From: JANYHF01 sp031367715
Lineage (GTDB): Bacteria > Pseudomonadota > Alphaproteobacteria > Rhizobiales > Hyphomicrobiaceae
Direction: 5' to 3'
NCBI GenBank assembly: GCA_031367715.1
Contig: JANLQJ010000455.1
Location: 1 to 19,564, forward strand
DNA length: 19,564 nt
Positions 7,076 to 19,000 of this stretch are shown here, in pieces. How positions within the stretch are numbered: position 1 is the first letter of the stretch; every line of letters begins with the position of its first letter. Made by a program: the position numbers and the translations under genes. The notes under the pieces were generated by a model, which saw only the letters and a list, made by a program, of their open reading frames with translations, had not been told where the DNA came from and ran no database searches.

Positions 7076-10000
7076 AGCCAACGCCTGTGTCCGTGAGTGA
7101 CGCGAACACGAACGTGTCGTTACCTGTGCCGCCTGTCAGATTATCGGCTCCGGCACCGCCGATAAGCACGTCTCTTCCGCCGCCGCCGTTCAGTGCGTCG
7201 TTGCCAGCGCCGCCGCTCAACACGTTGGCGACGCCATTGCCGGTGAGTATGTCGTTGCCTTGGCCGCCGGTGAGGTTGCTTACATTGAGGATGGAAGCAA
7301 TACCTGTGCCTGTTCCGACTCCGCCTAACGTGGCGGTGATATCTTGAGTGGTGGTGCCATAGCTCAGCGTATCAGTTTGGCCGAGCAGGTTGATGTTGAC
7401 GGTCTCGACACCGACCACGGTGCTCTTCGAAATACCAGTGTCGAAACTGAAGTCGAAGACACTGTTGCCCACAACCGTGACCGTGAGAGTTTCGTTGGCT
7501 GGGTTGGTGCCCCTGATATTGAGGATGTCCGCCGTGCCGTCACCGCCGTCGATCGCATCAGCGCCGTCGCCGACGGTATAGTTGAACGTGTTGTTGCCAG
7601 CGTCGCCGAAGAGCTGATCGTTGCCGAGCCCGCCAGCGATCGTGTCATTGCCGGCGCCACCGTGCAGGACGTTTACCTGAGCATCGCCGGTGATGCTGTC
7701 GTTGCCGGTGCCGCCGATGAAGTTTTCGATGCCGCGGATCTGATCAGAGTTGCGGCTCGGGTTGCCACTGCCGTTGCCGGTCCCGGTCACGGTCTGGAAC
7801 GCGGCGCTCGTGCTGTTCAAGGTCACCGTCAGAGCGGTGCCGTAGGCCGAGAAATCGGCTGTGTCGCTGCCTGCGCCGCCAATGAACTGATCGCGGACGT
7901 TGTCGGACGCCGCCACGAAGCTGTCGTTGCCCGCACCACCATCAAAGACGTTTGTGATGGTGTCGGCCGCCGCCACGAACCGGTCGGTGAAGGCACTGCC
8001 GGTGAAGTTCTCGATCGAGTTGTACTTGTCGCCTAGAGCATCGCCGAGATTGTTGGCGCCATTCGACAGGTTGACGGTCACGGCTGCGGCCGAGGCGGCA
8101 TAGCTCACCGTATCGGTGCCGCCGAGGCCGAAGAACGTGCGATCATGGCCGTTGGCGAACAGACCGGCTGGTGCCGCGCCCGAGAGCGTTGCATCGTTGC
8201 CGGTGGTGCCGACCACGAACACTGGCGCGGCCACCGTCAGCGTCGGATCGGTTGCGGCGTCGTGGGGGCCGAACGCGTCCGTGTAGCTCGCTGTCGCCCG
8301 CAGGGTCTGGCCGGTGACGTTGGCCAAAGCCGCCGTCGTTGCACCGTTCACCCATGTCGACGTCGCAACGTTCCACGTCTGCCACTGGAACGGTGTCGCG
8401 GCGCCGTTGCTGCCAACCAAATTGCCTGTCACCGAGCCGGTCGCATTGGCCGCAGTGATCAGATCCACGTCGGCGATGGTATCCGTCGCCGTCAGAGTGA
8501 CAGCGCTATTGCCGCCGTTTGCGGCCGCAGTGGCGCTGACGCCGCCGGTCGCCTTTTCGTTGACGTTCTCGATCAGGATCGTCTCGGTCTGCGTGGTTGT
8601 GAACTCGCCGTCACTCACCTGTACCTGGACCTTGATCGTGATCTCGGTGCCGGCCGCGTTGATGGTTACGTCGGTGTTGCCTGCCGTGATGAGCTTCTTG
8701 ATCGCCTCGAAGTCCGGCGCCGATGCAAAGCGCAAAGTTTCCGTGCTCGTCACTTGATTGCCAGCGGTGACGCTGGTCGCCACGCCGAGTGCAAACAGAC
8801 CTGCCGGCAGATTGGGCGCGTTGGCAATGCTCCAGGTCAGGGGGGTCGCCGCTTGACCCACGGAGAGGGTGTCGACCGCGCTCAGATTGGCGATCAACGT
8901 GTTGGCAGGTGTGTTGTTCTCTTGGGCCGCGGTCACGGCAGTGCCGTCGACCACGTTCTCATTGAACTGCGCGAACACCGCCGGATTGAATACCGGCGCG
9001 CGATTGCCTGTCGCCGGCATCACATCGATGTTGAAGTCGTTGGTTACGGACAGGCCAGTGTTGGCCACGAAGCCCCCGCCAACATTGGCCGTTCCAGGAT
9101 CAGTCGCCGTGATACGGACGGTGATGGCCCCGGCAAAGCCGGCGGGCGGAGTTCCAACGATATGCCCGTCGGTGACGAGGCCGCCAGCCGAGTCCACGAC
9201 GAAGTTCAAGCCCATGAATGCCGAGGCACCGGCAACGGGCGTCACCACGCCGGCGCCATTGACGGTCGCGGTGATGTCGTGCGCCACTCCGTCAGCGGTT
9301 ACGATTGCTGCTTTGTACTTCAGCGTATTGGCGGCCGTCTCGTGGTCATTGAAGACCTCGAGCAGCGGCAGGAACATGTTGTTGATCGGCTTGTCCATCT
9401 GGGCCGAGGTATTGCCGAAGCCGACCAGGATGCCCTGCTGCACGATGAACGGCGAGGTGTTGGGAGCCAATGGGTCGACAACCAGCACCGCCGTTGGCGC
9501 CGAGGCGACCGTCTCCGTGAAGCCGAGCAAATCCTTATACGTCACGACAGCGCGCAGCTGATTGCCGAGCTGGAACGTCGTCGGAGTAAAGGACGCGCTG
9601 GTGGCGCCGTTGGACGGCAACAGCGGATTTTTGTCATGCGGGTCGAGGATCGGCACCCATTGCCCCTGGGCGATATCCAGGTACTGCCACTGCATGTGGT
9701 AATCGTTGCCACCGCCAGCCTTCTGCGTAATCCCATCGAGATCCGTGATGATCGCCGGATTAATGGTGATTGCCTTGCCGACTTCCGGTGTACCCGGAGT
9801 GGTAACGCCTGGTGTTGTAACAGCCAGGCCAGCGGCACCGGCGTCGAACACGTTCGCCACATGGTTGAGGCCTACTGGGAGGCCACCACCACCACCACCA
9901 CCACCACCACCACCACCACCACCGCCACCACCACCGCCACCCACGCCTTGCACCAAGGCGCCGGCGCTATTGTACAGGTTGCCGACTTTGTCGATCGTGA

Positions 10001-13000
10001 AAGTCCCATCGGCAAACTGAATGCGCTCGATGTTGCGGATACGGTCGGTACCGTCGTTGGTGGCGCGGACGCCCGCCACCGGCACGACCGGTGGCACATT
10101 GTTGTCGATGACCGTTACGAAGCCGAGGGCATCGGCACGGTTGATCGTGTATTCGGCTCGCGTACCCGAGAACCGCACCGTATCGACGTTGTTGGCCGTG
10201 GTGTCGTAGCGGATCTCGCGCAGGATCTGACTGCCCGCGCCGATCACGCCAGCCGCGTTCGGCAGCAACTCGACGTGCAGCGAGGCATCGCCGTCGATGA
10301 GGTCGTTGCCGTTGCCGCCGGTGACGCTGTCATTGCCGGCGCCGGCGAGCAGGATGTTGCCACCGCCGAAACCGCCGGTCGCATTGGCGTTGCCGAACAC
10401 GGTTGCCGTGTCTTTGCCGGAGAAGAAGAAGTTGCCGCGTGTAGTGTTGGTACCGGCAGCAATTGCACCTACATCGCCGCCCGCGTCCGCCAACCCCTTG
10501 ATCAAGGTCGGATTGTCGAGCACGTTCTTGGCCGGGATGGCGCGGGCCGTGTTGTCGCCGACGATGTCATCGGCAAACTTCGAACCGCTCACAGCTTCCG
10601 TGAGCTGATAGAGATCACGGATGCCGTCGGCGCCGACCGGGCTATTGGCCGCGATGAACTCCTTGCGGTTCATGTCGATGCCGACGCCTTGGGTGGCGAT
10701 CTCGAACGATGCCCAGTCGAAGCCGAGGCCGCCGTCAAACTTCAGGAAGCCGCCATCGCCGACCATGATGTCGTCGCCGCTGAAGCCCTTCATGACCGAG
10801 CCGTTGTAGCCGACCAGCACGTCGTTGTCGGAATAGAGCGGGAAACCACCCGTCGGAGCGCCGACGCCGCCGACCAACGCGCTGCCGCCATCGGTGCCGC
10901 CTTGCAGCCAGTCGTCACCCTGGTCGCCCAGCATTTCGCCACCGCCTTCGCCGCCGAAGACGATGTCGTTGCCCGTGCCTGCCACCACGTCGTCGATGCC
11001 CTGACCACCGTAGATCAGATCGCTGCCGTCGCCGCCGAAGATGAGGTCGTTACCCTTGCCGCCGTAGATGGTGTCGTTGCCGGCATCGCCATGGAATTGC
11101 GAGCCGATGCTGCTGTTGGAATTCGACAGCTTGTCGTTGCCGTCGCCGCCGAACAGCGTGTCGTTGCCGCCACCGCCGTCGATGGTGTCGTCGCCGCCAT
11201 CGCCATAGACCGTGTCGTCATCGGCCTGGCCCGCCATCAGCTTTTCGCTGCGGTCAGTGCCGCCAAGCACCATGGTGTTGCCGAAGAAATTATCCTTGCC
11301 GAGGAAGTGCAGCATGCCGTCGTTGGTAATCTCGAGCAGATTGTGGCCATGGGCAATGTTGTAGGCGTTGATCTTCAATGGATCGAGCGCTCCGGAGGCA
11401 GTCTGGAAGTCGGCGGCCTCGATCTTGTATTCGGGGGTCAGGAAGATGCTGGCCGACAGGTGGCGCGCGCCGGTCGCATTCATGATCATGTCGGAGAACA
11501 GATTGTTCTCGATCTGATCGGAGTAGTGCATGCCCTCGACGCGCGGCAGGTAGTAGAGCCGGTCGGCGTCCTGCAGCGTCTCCATCTGCACCTTGAAGAT
11601 GATGTCGAAGGTCGAGCCGAGCATGCTGTCATGCAGGTTCTGCTTCTCGGCCAGACCGCCGATCCACAGGTCGACCCGGTCGAGCCCGGTGATGTCGCCG
11701 GTGCCCCACTGAGCCCCAACGAGCGTCGGCGGATTGGTGGTCGGCTGACCAGTTGCCGGATCGAGCACGATCGAATGGGCGGCAAGGGCATTGGTCTTGT
11801 CGTGCGCCCAAGCGCCGATGCCGTGCATGAAGTTGTACGCATCCTTCAACGCGGGATCGGTCGAATTCGCATTGGCATCGTTCTGGCCGTCCGTCACCAG
11901 CTTGAGGGCCGCCGCGCGCTTGGCGAGCAGCGTCTCGCCAGGTGCGTTCAAGAGCTGATGCGTGCCATAGGCGGCAACGAAGTTGATCAGCGATTCCGGA
12001 TGTTTCAGGAACTGCCCGAACTCGTGCCAGCTGTCGTAGGGCTTCAGCAGGGAGTCGTGGTTCTGGTCATAGATCTGGGCACGCACGAGGTTCAACCCCG
12101 CGACGCCTTCCGAGCGGCCGCGTGCGATGTTGAGGGCGGGAAGGTCGAGCGGCAGGCCGAGCAGATTGTTGCGCAGCGTGCCGGTGACGAACTCGTCGAT
12201 CTCATTGCCGACTTGGGCCGTAGTGCCGAGCACCAGCTCAGCGGCTGCGTTGGCGCCGTGACTGGCGTATTCAAGCGGGTTGGTGAAGGCCTGCAGCAGG
12301 CCGATCTGGTTGAGGATCGGGTTGCCATTCACATCGAGTACGGGCGTGCCGGCGAGCGGATCGGACGTGACACCGTCTGCAAGGAATTTGCCGTGCATCT
12401 GATAACGGTTCACGTTCTCGTCCAGCATCGAGTGGCCAAAGCGATAGACGGAGTGGGCGAACTCGGCGAGGACGGCCGGGTCGAGATGGATGTTGGTATC
12501 GCCGGCCAGATGGATGTCGGGCGCGATCTTGCGAGCAAATTCGCCGAACACGAGATGCTGGTACTGCGTCTCGGCCCCGAAGCGAGCCGCCTGGAACAAG
12601 CGTTCGCCGTTCCATTCCGCTGCTGTGATTTGGTGCGCCGATCCATTGACATTGGCAGCCAGGCTGACGCCACCGAGCACCCAATCGGACGCGAACGAGC
12701 TGTCGCCATTGTTCAACTGCGTCTGGACAAAGTCCTTAGTCTGCTGCAGCAGCCGGTTGTGCTCAGACAGGAAAATGTCGTGGATCGAGGTGAGGCCGAT
12801 GTTCTCGTTCACGCGGCCGTCGCCGGCGGCGTAGTGCGCCTCCAGCAGCGACTGACTGAAGACTGGCGCTCTCGGGTTGGCACTTTGCGCCATGTCGTTG
12901 ATGAACTGAACGCCGGCCCCGACGGAGCCGGTCGTATCGACGAGACCTGGGATGCCGATGTGCAATTGAGCGACGGTCACGTTCATATCGATGGGACCGC

Positions 13001-16000
13001 CGTCGACGAACGTGTTCACGCCATTGACGACTTTGACCAACTGCACATGACTCGCGCCTGCGACGTTGTGCAGAATGACGTTGCCGTACTCATCTGTCCT
13101 CAACGTGGGTACGCTAAACACGTCCTTGTCCTGCAGATCGATGCCGAGACGCGCAGCGTTCAACTTGATGTCCAGCCAGGTCGGCAGGTGGTGAGAGCCG
13201 TCGGCCGCGATGCTCGTAAGCATCTTGCCGGTCGCATGCAACAGGCCGTCGTTGCCAGTCACGTACTCGCGCAGGAACACCTGGTGCGAGGGATGCGACG
13301 AGTAGACCTGGCTCAGGTCCACCGGCGGCGTCACCGTATTGGTCGTCTCGTGGGTGCCGGGGATCAAGGCGCCGCGCGTAAGCACCATGAAGTTGTTCGC
13401 TCCGGGCGCCGAATTGTACAGCGGATCGTCCGCCTGCAGCGGAACAATCACGGCACCATTGCCACCCTTGCCTACCAGGTCCAGGCCGTGATCGAAGAAT
13501 TGGCCGAACAATGCAAGAAATGTGTTGTTGGGTGCCGAGATGCCGCCGTCGGGCGTCACGCTCGGGATGAAGTAGTTGACTTTGCCGGTGGTCGGGTCGA
13601 CGCCATCGGTACCCGCGACTTTATTCGGGTCCTGGACTGCGGGCATGACCGTGGCCTGCGACAGGGCAGCCGCCTTGGCGGCCGGGTTGTCGGCGCTCTG
13701 ATCGGCGATCAGATTGCTGATCGTGCGCGGGTCGCTATCGAACACGATGCCCGACGTCTGGGCATAGTTGGTACCGTTCTGTGCCAGACCGAACACCGGC
13801 GTCGTCAGCCGCGGGAACACCTGGTCCGAGGCGCCGAAGGTGCCTTGGCCGCCGAGCGCGCTGTTGTTGGTGGCGGCGACCTCGCGCAGGCCGAAGGCCA
13901 GATGCGGGTTGACCGGCGGCTGATGCGCCTCGGCCATCTTGATCTGGTTCAGGATGTGGCCAAGATCGACGCGGTCGAAATTGACGCCCATGCCATGGCT
14001 GGCCTCGGGTGCGGGTGCGGCAGCGGCCGTTACGACGCCTGCAGCAGTCTGGTTCAAGACGTTGATCGTGAAAGTGTCAGTGACGGTGTGCGCCGCCTGA
14101 CCAGCGAAAATAGCATCGGTGGCGCTGACCTTGATATTCAACGCGCCGTTGAAGCCGGCTGGCAAGTCTCCGCTGACCGTGTAGCCAGTTAGTGTGCCGC
14201 CGACGATGACTGGCGTTGCCACTAAGCCGGCAGGCAGACCGGAGAACACATAGGTCAGGTTCGCCACAGCCGTGTGATCATCCGTGAAGTACTTCGTGAC
14301 CGAAATGAAGACGTTCAACTTCTCGCCCTGGTAGGCGCTGATGTCCGGAATGCCGACGTTTTCGCCGCCCTGTACAACGGTCGGGCCGAGGTTCTTGCTC
14401 TGATCGGAGCCGAGCAGCGCCGTCGGAGCGGTCGTGACGGTCTCGACAAATCCCTTGGCGTCCGTATACGTTGCCTTGAGCCGGATAGCCGTACCGACTT
14501 CGAAGTCTGTCGGCGTGAAGCTCGGCGGGACGCCGCCGACGCCCGAAGCGCCAGTGATGTTGATCCACGTACCGCGCAGCAAGTCCTGGTATTGCCACTG
14601 GTAGGTGATCGGATTGGTGATAGTGCCCGTCGGGTTCGCGGCAGTAACAAAGTCGGCATCGGTGATGCTGCCGGCAACAGTCAGTATGTCGCCTACGTTC
14701 GGCGCGCCAGCGGCAACGCCGTTGACCGCAAGCGTGCTGACCGGGACAGCATCGCGACCCGAGATATCGATCGAGAGATCGGCGAACTGCAGCCGCTCGA
14801 TGTTGCGCAGCAGATCGGTGCCTTCGTTGATGATCTTGGGCAGCAGCGCCGCGTTGCCGCCATTCACGACCGGCGGGTTGTGCGTGATCGACGCGAAGCC
14901 TTGCCCGTTCAGGGCCAGTCGCGAGCCCCTCGCCAACTCAGCCTGCAACTGGTCGCCCCTGACGGCGGTTGCAGCGCCAAACGCGCCATTGTTAAACTTC
15001 TGCACCAGAACGGTATAGTCCCGTGCAATATCCTGGTAGACCGCCGTATCGACATTGTTGGCATTCGACGTATCGTATTGGATCTCGCGAATGATCTTGC
15101 TGCCGGCGCCGACCACGCCATGGTCGTTGAGCGCGAGATCGACATGGATAAAGGCATCGCCGTCGATCATGTCATCGCCGCCTCCGCCCTGGATAAGATC
15201 GTTGCCGCCACCGCCGAGCATGATGTCGCCCGCCGCGAAGCTGACCGCGACGCCGGATGCAAAGAAGTTGCCTTCGACCGTTCCGTTGACAACTTTCGTG
15301 ACGACGTCGTCGGCCGTCCCCGATTTGCCATCTATTCCGTTGCCGAACGAAAGATCATTCAACCCGTGCACCAGGTTGGCGTTGGTCAGCTCGTCCTTGG
15401 CCAGGATGCGGGCGACGGCGTTGGTGTCCTCGCCCTTGAGGTCGTCGCCGAACTTGGTGCCGCTGAGGCCCTCGACATGGGTGAACACATCGCGGACGCC
15501 GTCGCCGGCCAACGGATTGAGCGGCGAGACGAATTCGCGCCGCTTCATGTCGACGCTGACGCCCTCGGTCTCGCGCTCGAACGAGGCCCAGTCGAAGCCG
15601 GTGCCGCCGATGAACTTGTCGAAGCCGCCGCGGCCGAGCATGATGTCGTCGCCGCCGAAGCCTTGCATCTTGCTTCCGACGCCAGCGATCATCACATCGT
15701 TGCCGCTGTAGAGTGGCAATTGGCCGGTCGGTGCGCCGACGTCACCGACGAGGGCGTCGCCGCCGTCGCTGCCGCCCTCGATCCAGTCGTCGCCCTGATT
15801 GCCCTGGATTTCGTCGGCGCCCTCGCCGCCCTTGATGATGTCGTTACCGGCGCCTGCGATGACGACGTCCAGGCCACCGCCAGCCTCGATGTAGTCGTTG
15901 CCGTCGCCGCCGTTAATGATGTCGTCGCCCTTGCCCATCAAGATGGTGTCGTCGCCCTCGTCACCATGGACAACGTTGGCGCCAGCCTGATCGGTGATCA

Positions 16001-19000
16001 AGTCGTTGCCCTTGCCGCCGAACAGGTTGTCGTTGCCGCCACCGCCGTCGACGGTGTCATCGCCGCCGTCGCCCCAGACCGTGTCGTCGTCGGCATTGCC
16101 GGAGAGCAGCTTGTCGGCGTGCTCGGTGCCGCCCATGACGATGGTGTTGCCAAAGAAGTAGTCATCGCCGTTGAAGTGCAGTTCACCCTTGGCGGTGACT
16201 TCCATGAGCGGTACCGCGCCAGCTGCTACCGGATGTGCGAGGTTGTAGGCAGCGATCTTGGCGGAATCGACGAACCAGTTGCCGTTGGCGTCCTGGCTGT
16301 AGTAGTCCTTCGCCTCGATGTTGTATTCGGGCGTCATGAAGATGGCGGCCGGGAGATGCTTGGCATCCGTGTTGGCCTGGATCAGCTCGGCGAACGAGCT
16401 GTTCTCGATCTGGTCGGAGAAATGCGAGCCCTCGATGCGCGGCAGATAGTACAGCCGGTCGCCATCCTGCAGGTTCTCGAGCTGGACGCGGAAGATCAGC
16501 TCAAAGGTCGAGCCCAGCAGGCCGCCATTGAGCGATTGCTTTTCGGCCAGACCGCCTATCCACATATCGACATTGTCGAGGCCGGTGATGGAGCCGGTGC
16601 TGTAGTGGGCAACTTCCATGACCGGATTAAGTGTCACTTGATCAATGACCGCCTGATGGGTAACCGGGTCGATCTTGGCCGAGTGCATCAATCGCGGATC
16701 GGCCTGGTTGATGTCTGCCGTTGGATCAGCGACGTTCGTGTAATTCCCCTGGCTATGCATGAAGTCGGATGAGTCATTTACACCCGAAACGGAATTGACA
16801 TGCGTGCCTGTCACGAGTTCTAGCGCGACTTGACGCTTTGCTGCGGCCGTAGTCGCGTTCTGGATGTCGGCATAGTTGCCATACGCCGCCACGAAGTTCA
16901 CGATCGAGCCATCGTGCTTGAGGTAGTGGCGGAAGTCGTCCCAGCTCATATACGGACGCAGATTGGCGTCATGGTTCTGTTGATAGATCTGGTTGCGGAA
17001 CTCGTTCAGCGGCGGCACGCCAGCTTCGCGACCGCGCGCGATGTTGATGGCGGCAAGGTCAAGCGGCTGGCCGAGCAGGTTGTTGCGCAGCGTGCCGGTT
17101 ACGAATTCGTCGATCTCGTTACCGACCTGGTTGGTGGTGCCTTGGACGATGCCCGTGGCGCCGCCCGCGCCAGCAAAGCCAAGCGGGTTGGTGAAGGCTG
17201 TGAGCAGGCCTGCTGGTGTGTAGATCGGGTGGCCCTGGGCATCGACGGCGGGCTTACCGGTCGCGTCAATCGCCTGAACCTGCAAGTTCTCGTTCAGCAT
17301 CGAATGGCCGAAGCGATAAACGGCGTTGGCGAATTCGGACGTGATGGCCGCGTCGAGATGGATGTTGGTGTTGGTGGCGACGTGAATGGTTGGCGCGACC
17401 TTGCGTGCGAATTCCTCGAACACGAGGTGCTGATATTGGGTTTCGGTGCCAAACTTGGCGGCCTGGAACAGGCGCTCGCCGTTCCATTCGCCGTCCTGGA
17501 TGCCTACGGCGAGATTGGCGCCTGGCAAGACCCAGCCCTCGGCGAATGAGGTGTCGCCCTTGGCAAGTTCCGCCCGGACCAGCGCCTTGGTCTGCTCGAC
17601 GAGTCGGTTATGTTCTTTCTCGAAGATGTCGTGAATAGCCGTGAGGCCATAGTTCTCGTTCAATCGCCCGTCGCCGCCGACAAAGTGCTTGTTCAGCAAA
17701 TCGCCATCATAAAGCTTGTTCTGGCCGATCAATTCCGGATGGCCGACGGGGAAGTCAGCCGCCGTGTATTTGGCAATTACATTGCCAACAACGCCGTCGC
17801 CGTCAGCCGTCAGGGCATTGCCAAAGTCATCAAACGGGCTGGCCGTTCGTGCCATGTCGTTGATGAAGGCGTGGCCGATACGCAGCGCGGTCTCACCGAC
17901 GACCGCCCCGGCCCCGGCGTCAGGAATTGGATTGGCAAGATCCAGGCCTGTGGTCGTGCCCTCAACCAGCCGCTGCCCGCCGCCAGGAAGCTGCACGACA
18001 ACCTGAGCCAGACCATTGGCGCCGAGGATCAGATTACCATAAGCGTCTGTCGCCAGCAGTGGCACATTGCCGACGTCATGATCGTCGAGGATAAAACCGA
18101 GCTTCAAGGCATTTGCCTTCAAGTCGGCCCATGTTGGCAAGTTATGCGATCCATCTGTGTTGACGTGATCCATCAAGCGGCCGGTTGAATGCAGTGTCGA
18201 GACGGACACCGTGCCGTCAGCCGCAGTGACCACGCCTCCGATGTATTCGCGCAAGAACGCCTGGTGCGAGGCATGAGACGTATAGGTCTGGCTGTTGTCG
18301 ACGAACGGTGTCACAAGGTTGGTCGGCGTTGTCGCGCCTGGCGCATCCTTGGACCGTGCAATGACCATGAAATTGGGTCCGCCGGTCACAAAAAGCGGAT
18401 CGTCTGGTTTGAGTGTTATGAACACCAATTCCTGGTTCGGCAATCCGGTGGCCGGATTGATGCCGGCAGGCGGGCTCTTGGTGATCAGGTCAACGCCATG
18501 ATCGAAGAATTGGCCGAACAGCGTGAACCAGGTGTTGAACGGCGCCGAGATGCCGCCATCGGGCGTCTGATTGGGTATGGATACGGTGCCGGCAGCGGGA
18601 TTGATGTGGAATGCGCCAGTAGCCGGATCGTCAAGCACAACGAGCGGAACGTTTTTCACATCCACTGCGGCCGGATCGATAATGAAAACGAGAGGATTCG
18701 CCGGGTCTGAAACTACCGTCGCGATCGTGGGGTCTGCCGGAGTGTGGTTCGAGGCGGGATTCGGGATGAAGTCTGCGGCACTCGTCGCGAAGAGAAGGCC
18801 CGGCTTGAGGACCATCAAGGGGACCGCAGGTGTGCTTGTATCCAAGGCGAGAGGATTGGCGATGAAATGCTGAGGATGCGCCGGATCCGGTTCGGTCAAT
18901 GAGGCGATACCGGCTGCGGCCATGAACGCGGCCAAGGCCGCCGGATTGTTCGCCGTCTGGTCAGCGATCAGATTCGAGATTGTCCGCGGCGCGCCGTCGA

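Noticed and set aside
10900..11220. Regular GC-rich repeats that could be mistaken for a CRISPR or DNA tandem repeat
   Set aside because: There are no conserved direct repeats with unique spacers; the periodicity is the 27-base codon pattern of RTX nonapeptides.
8145..14192. A 2015-residue open frame on the plus strand, opposite the giant peroxidase gene
   Set aside because: It is the antisense of a highly biased GC-rich coding sequence full of GGD/GND repeats, which leaves few stops on the other strand. Its translation is low-complexity (V/A/G/D/R-rich) with no domain, while the minus strand carries obvious domains throughout.
14274..16772. An 832-residue plus-strand open frame, again antisense to the giant gene
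   Set aside because: Same cause; it mirrors the RTX array and peroxidase 1 codons and has no Shine-Dalgarno or recognisable motif.
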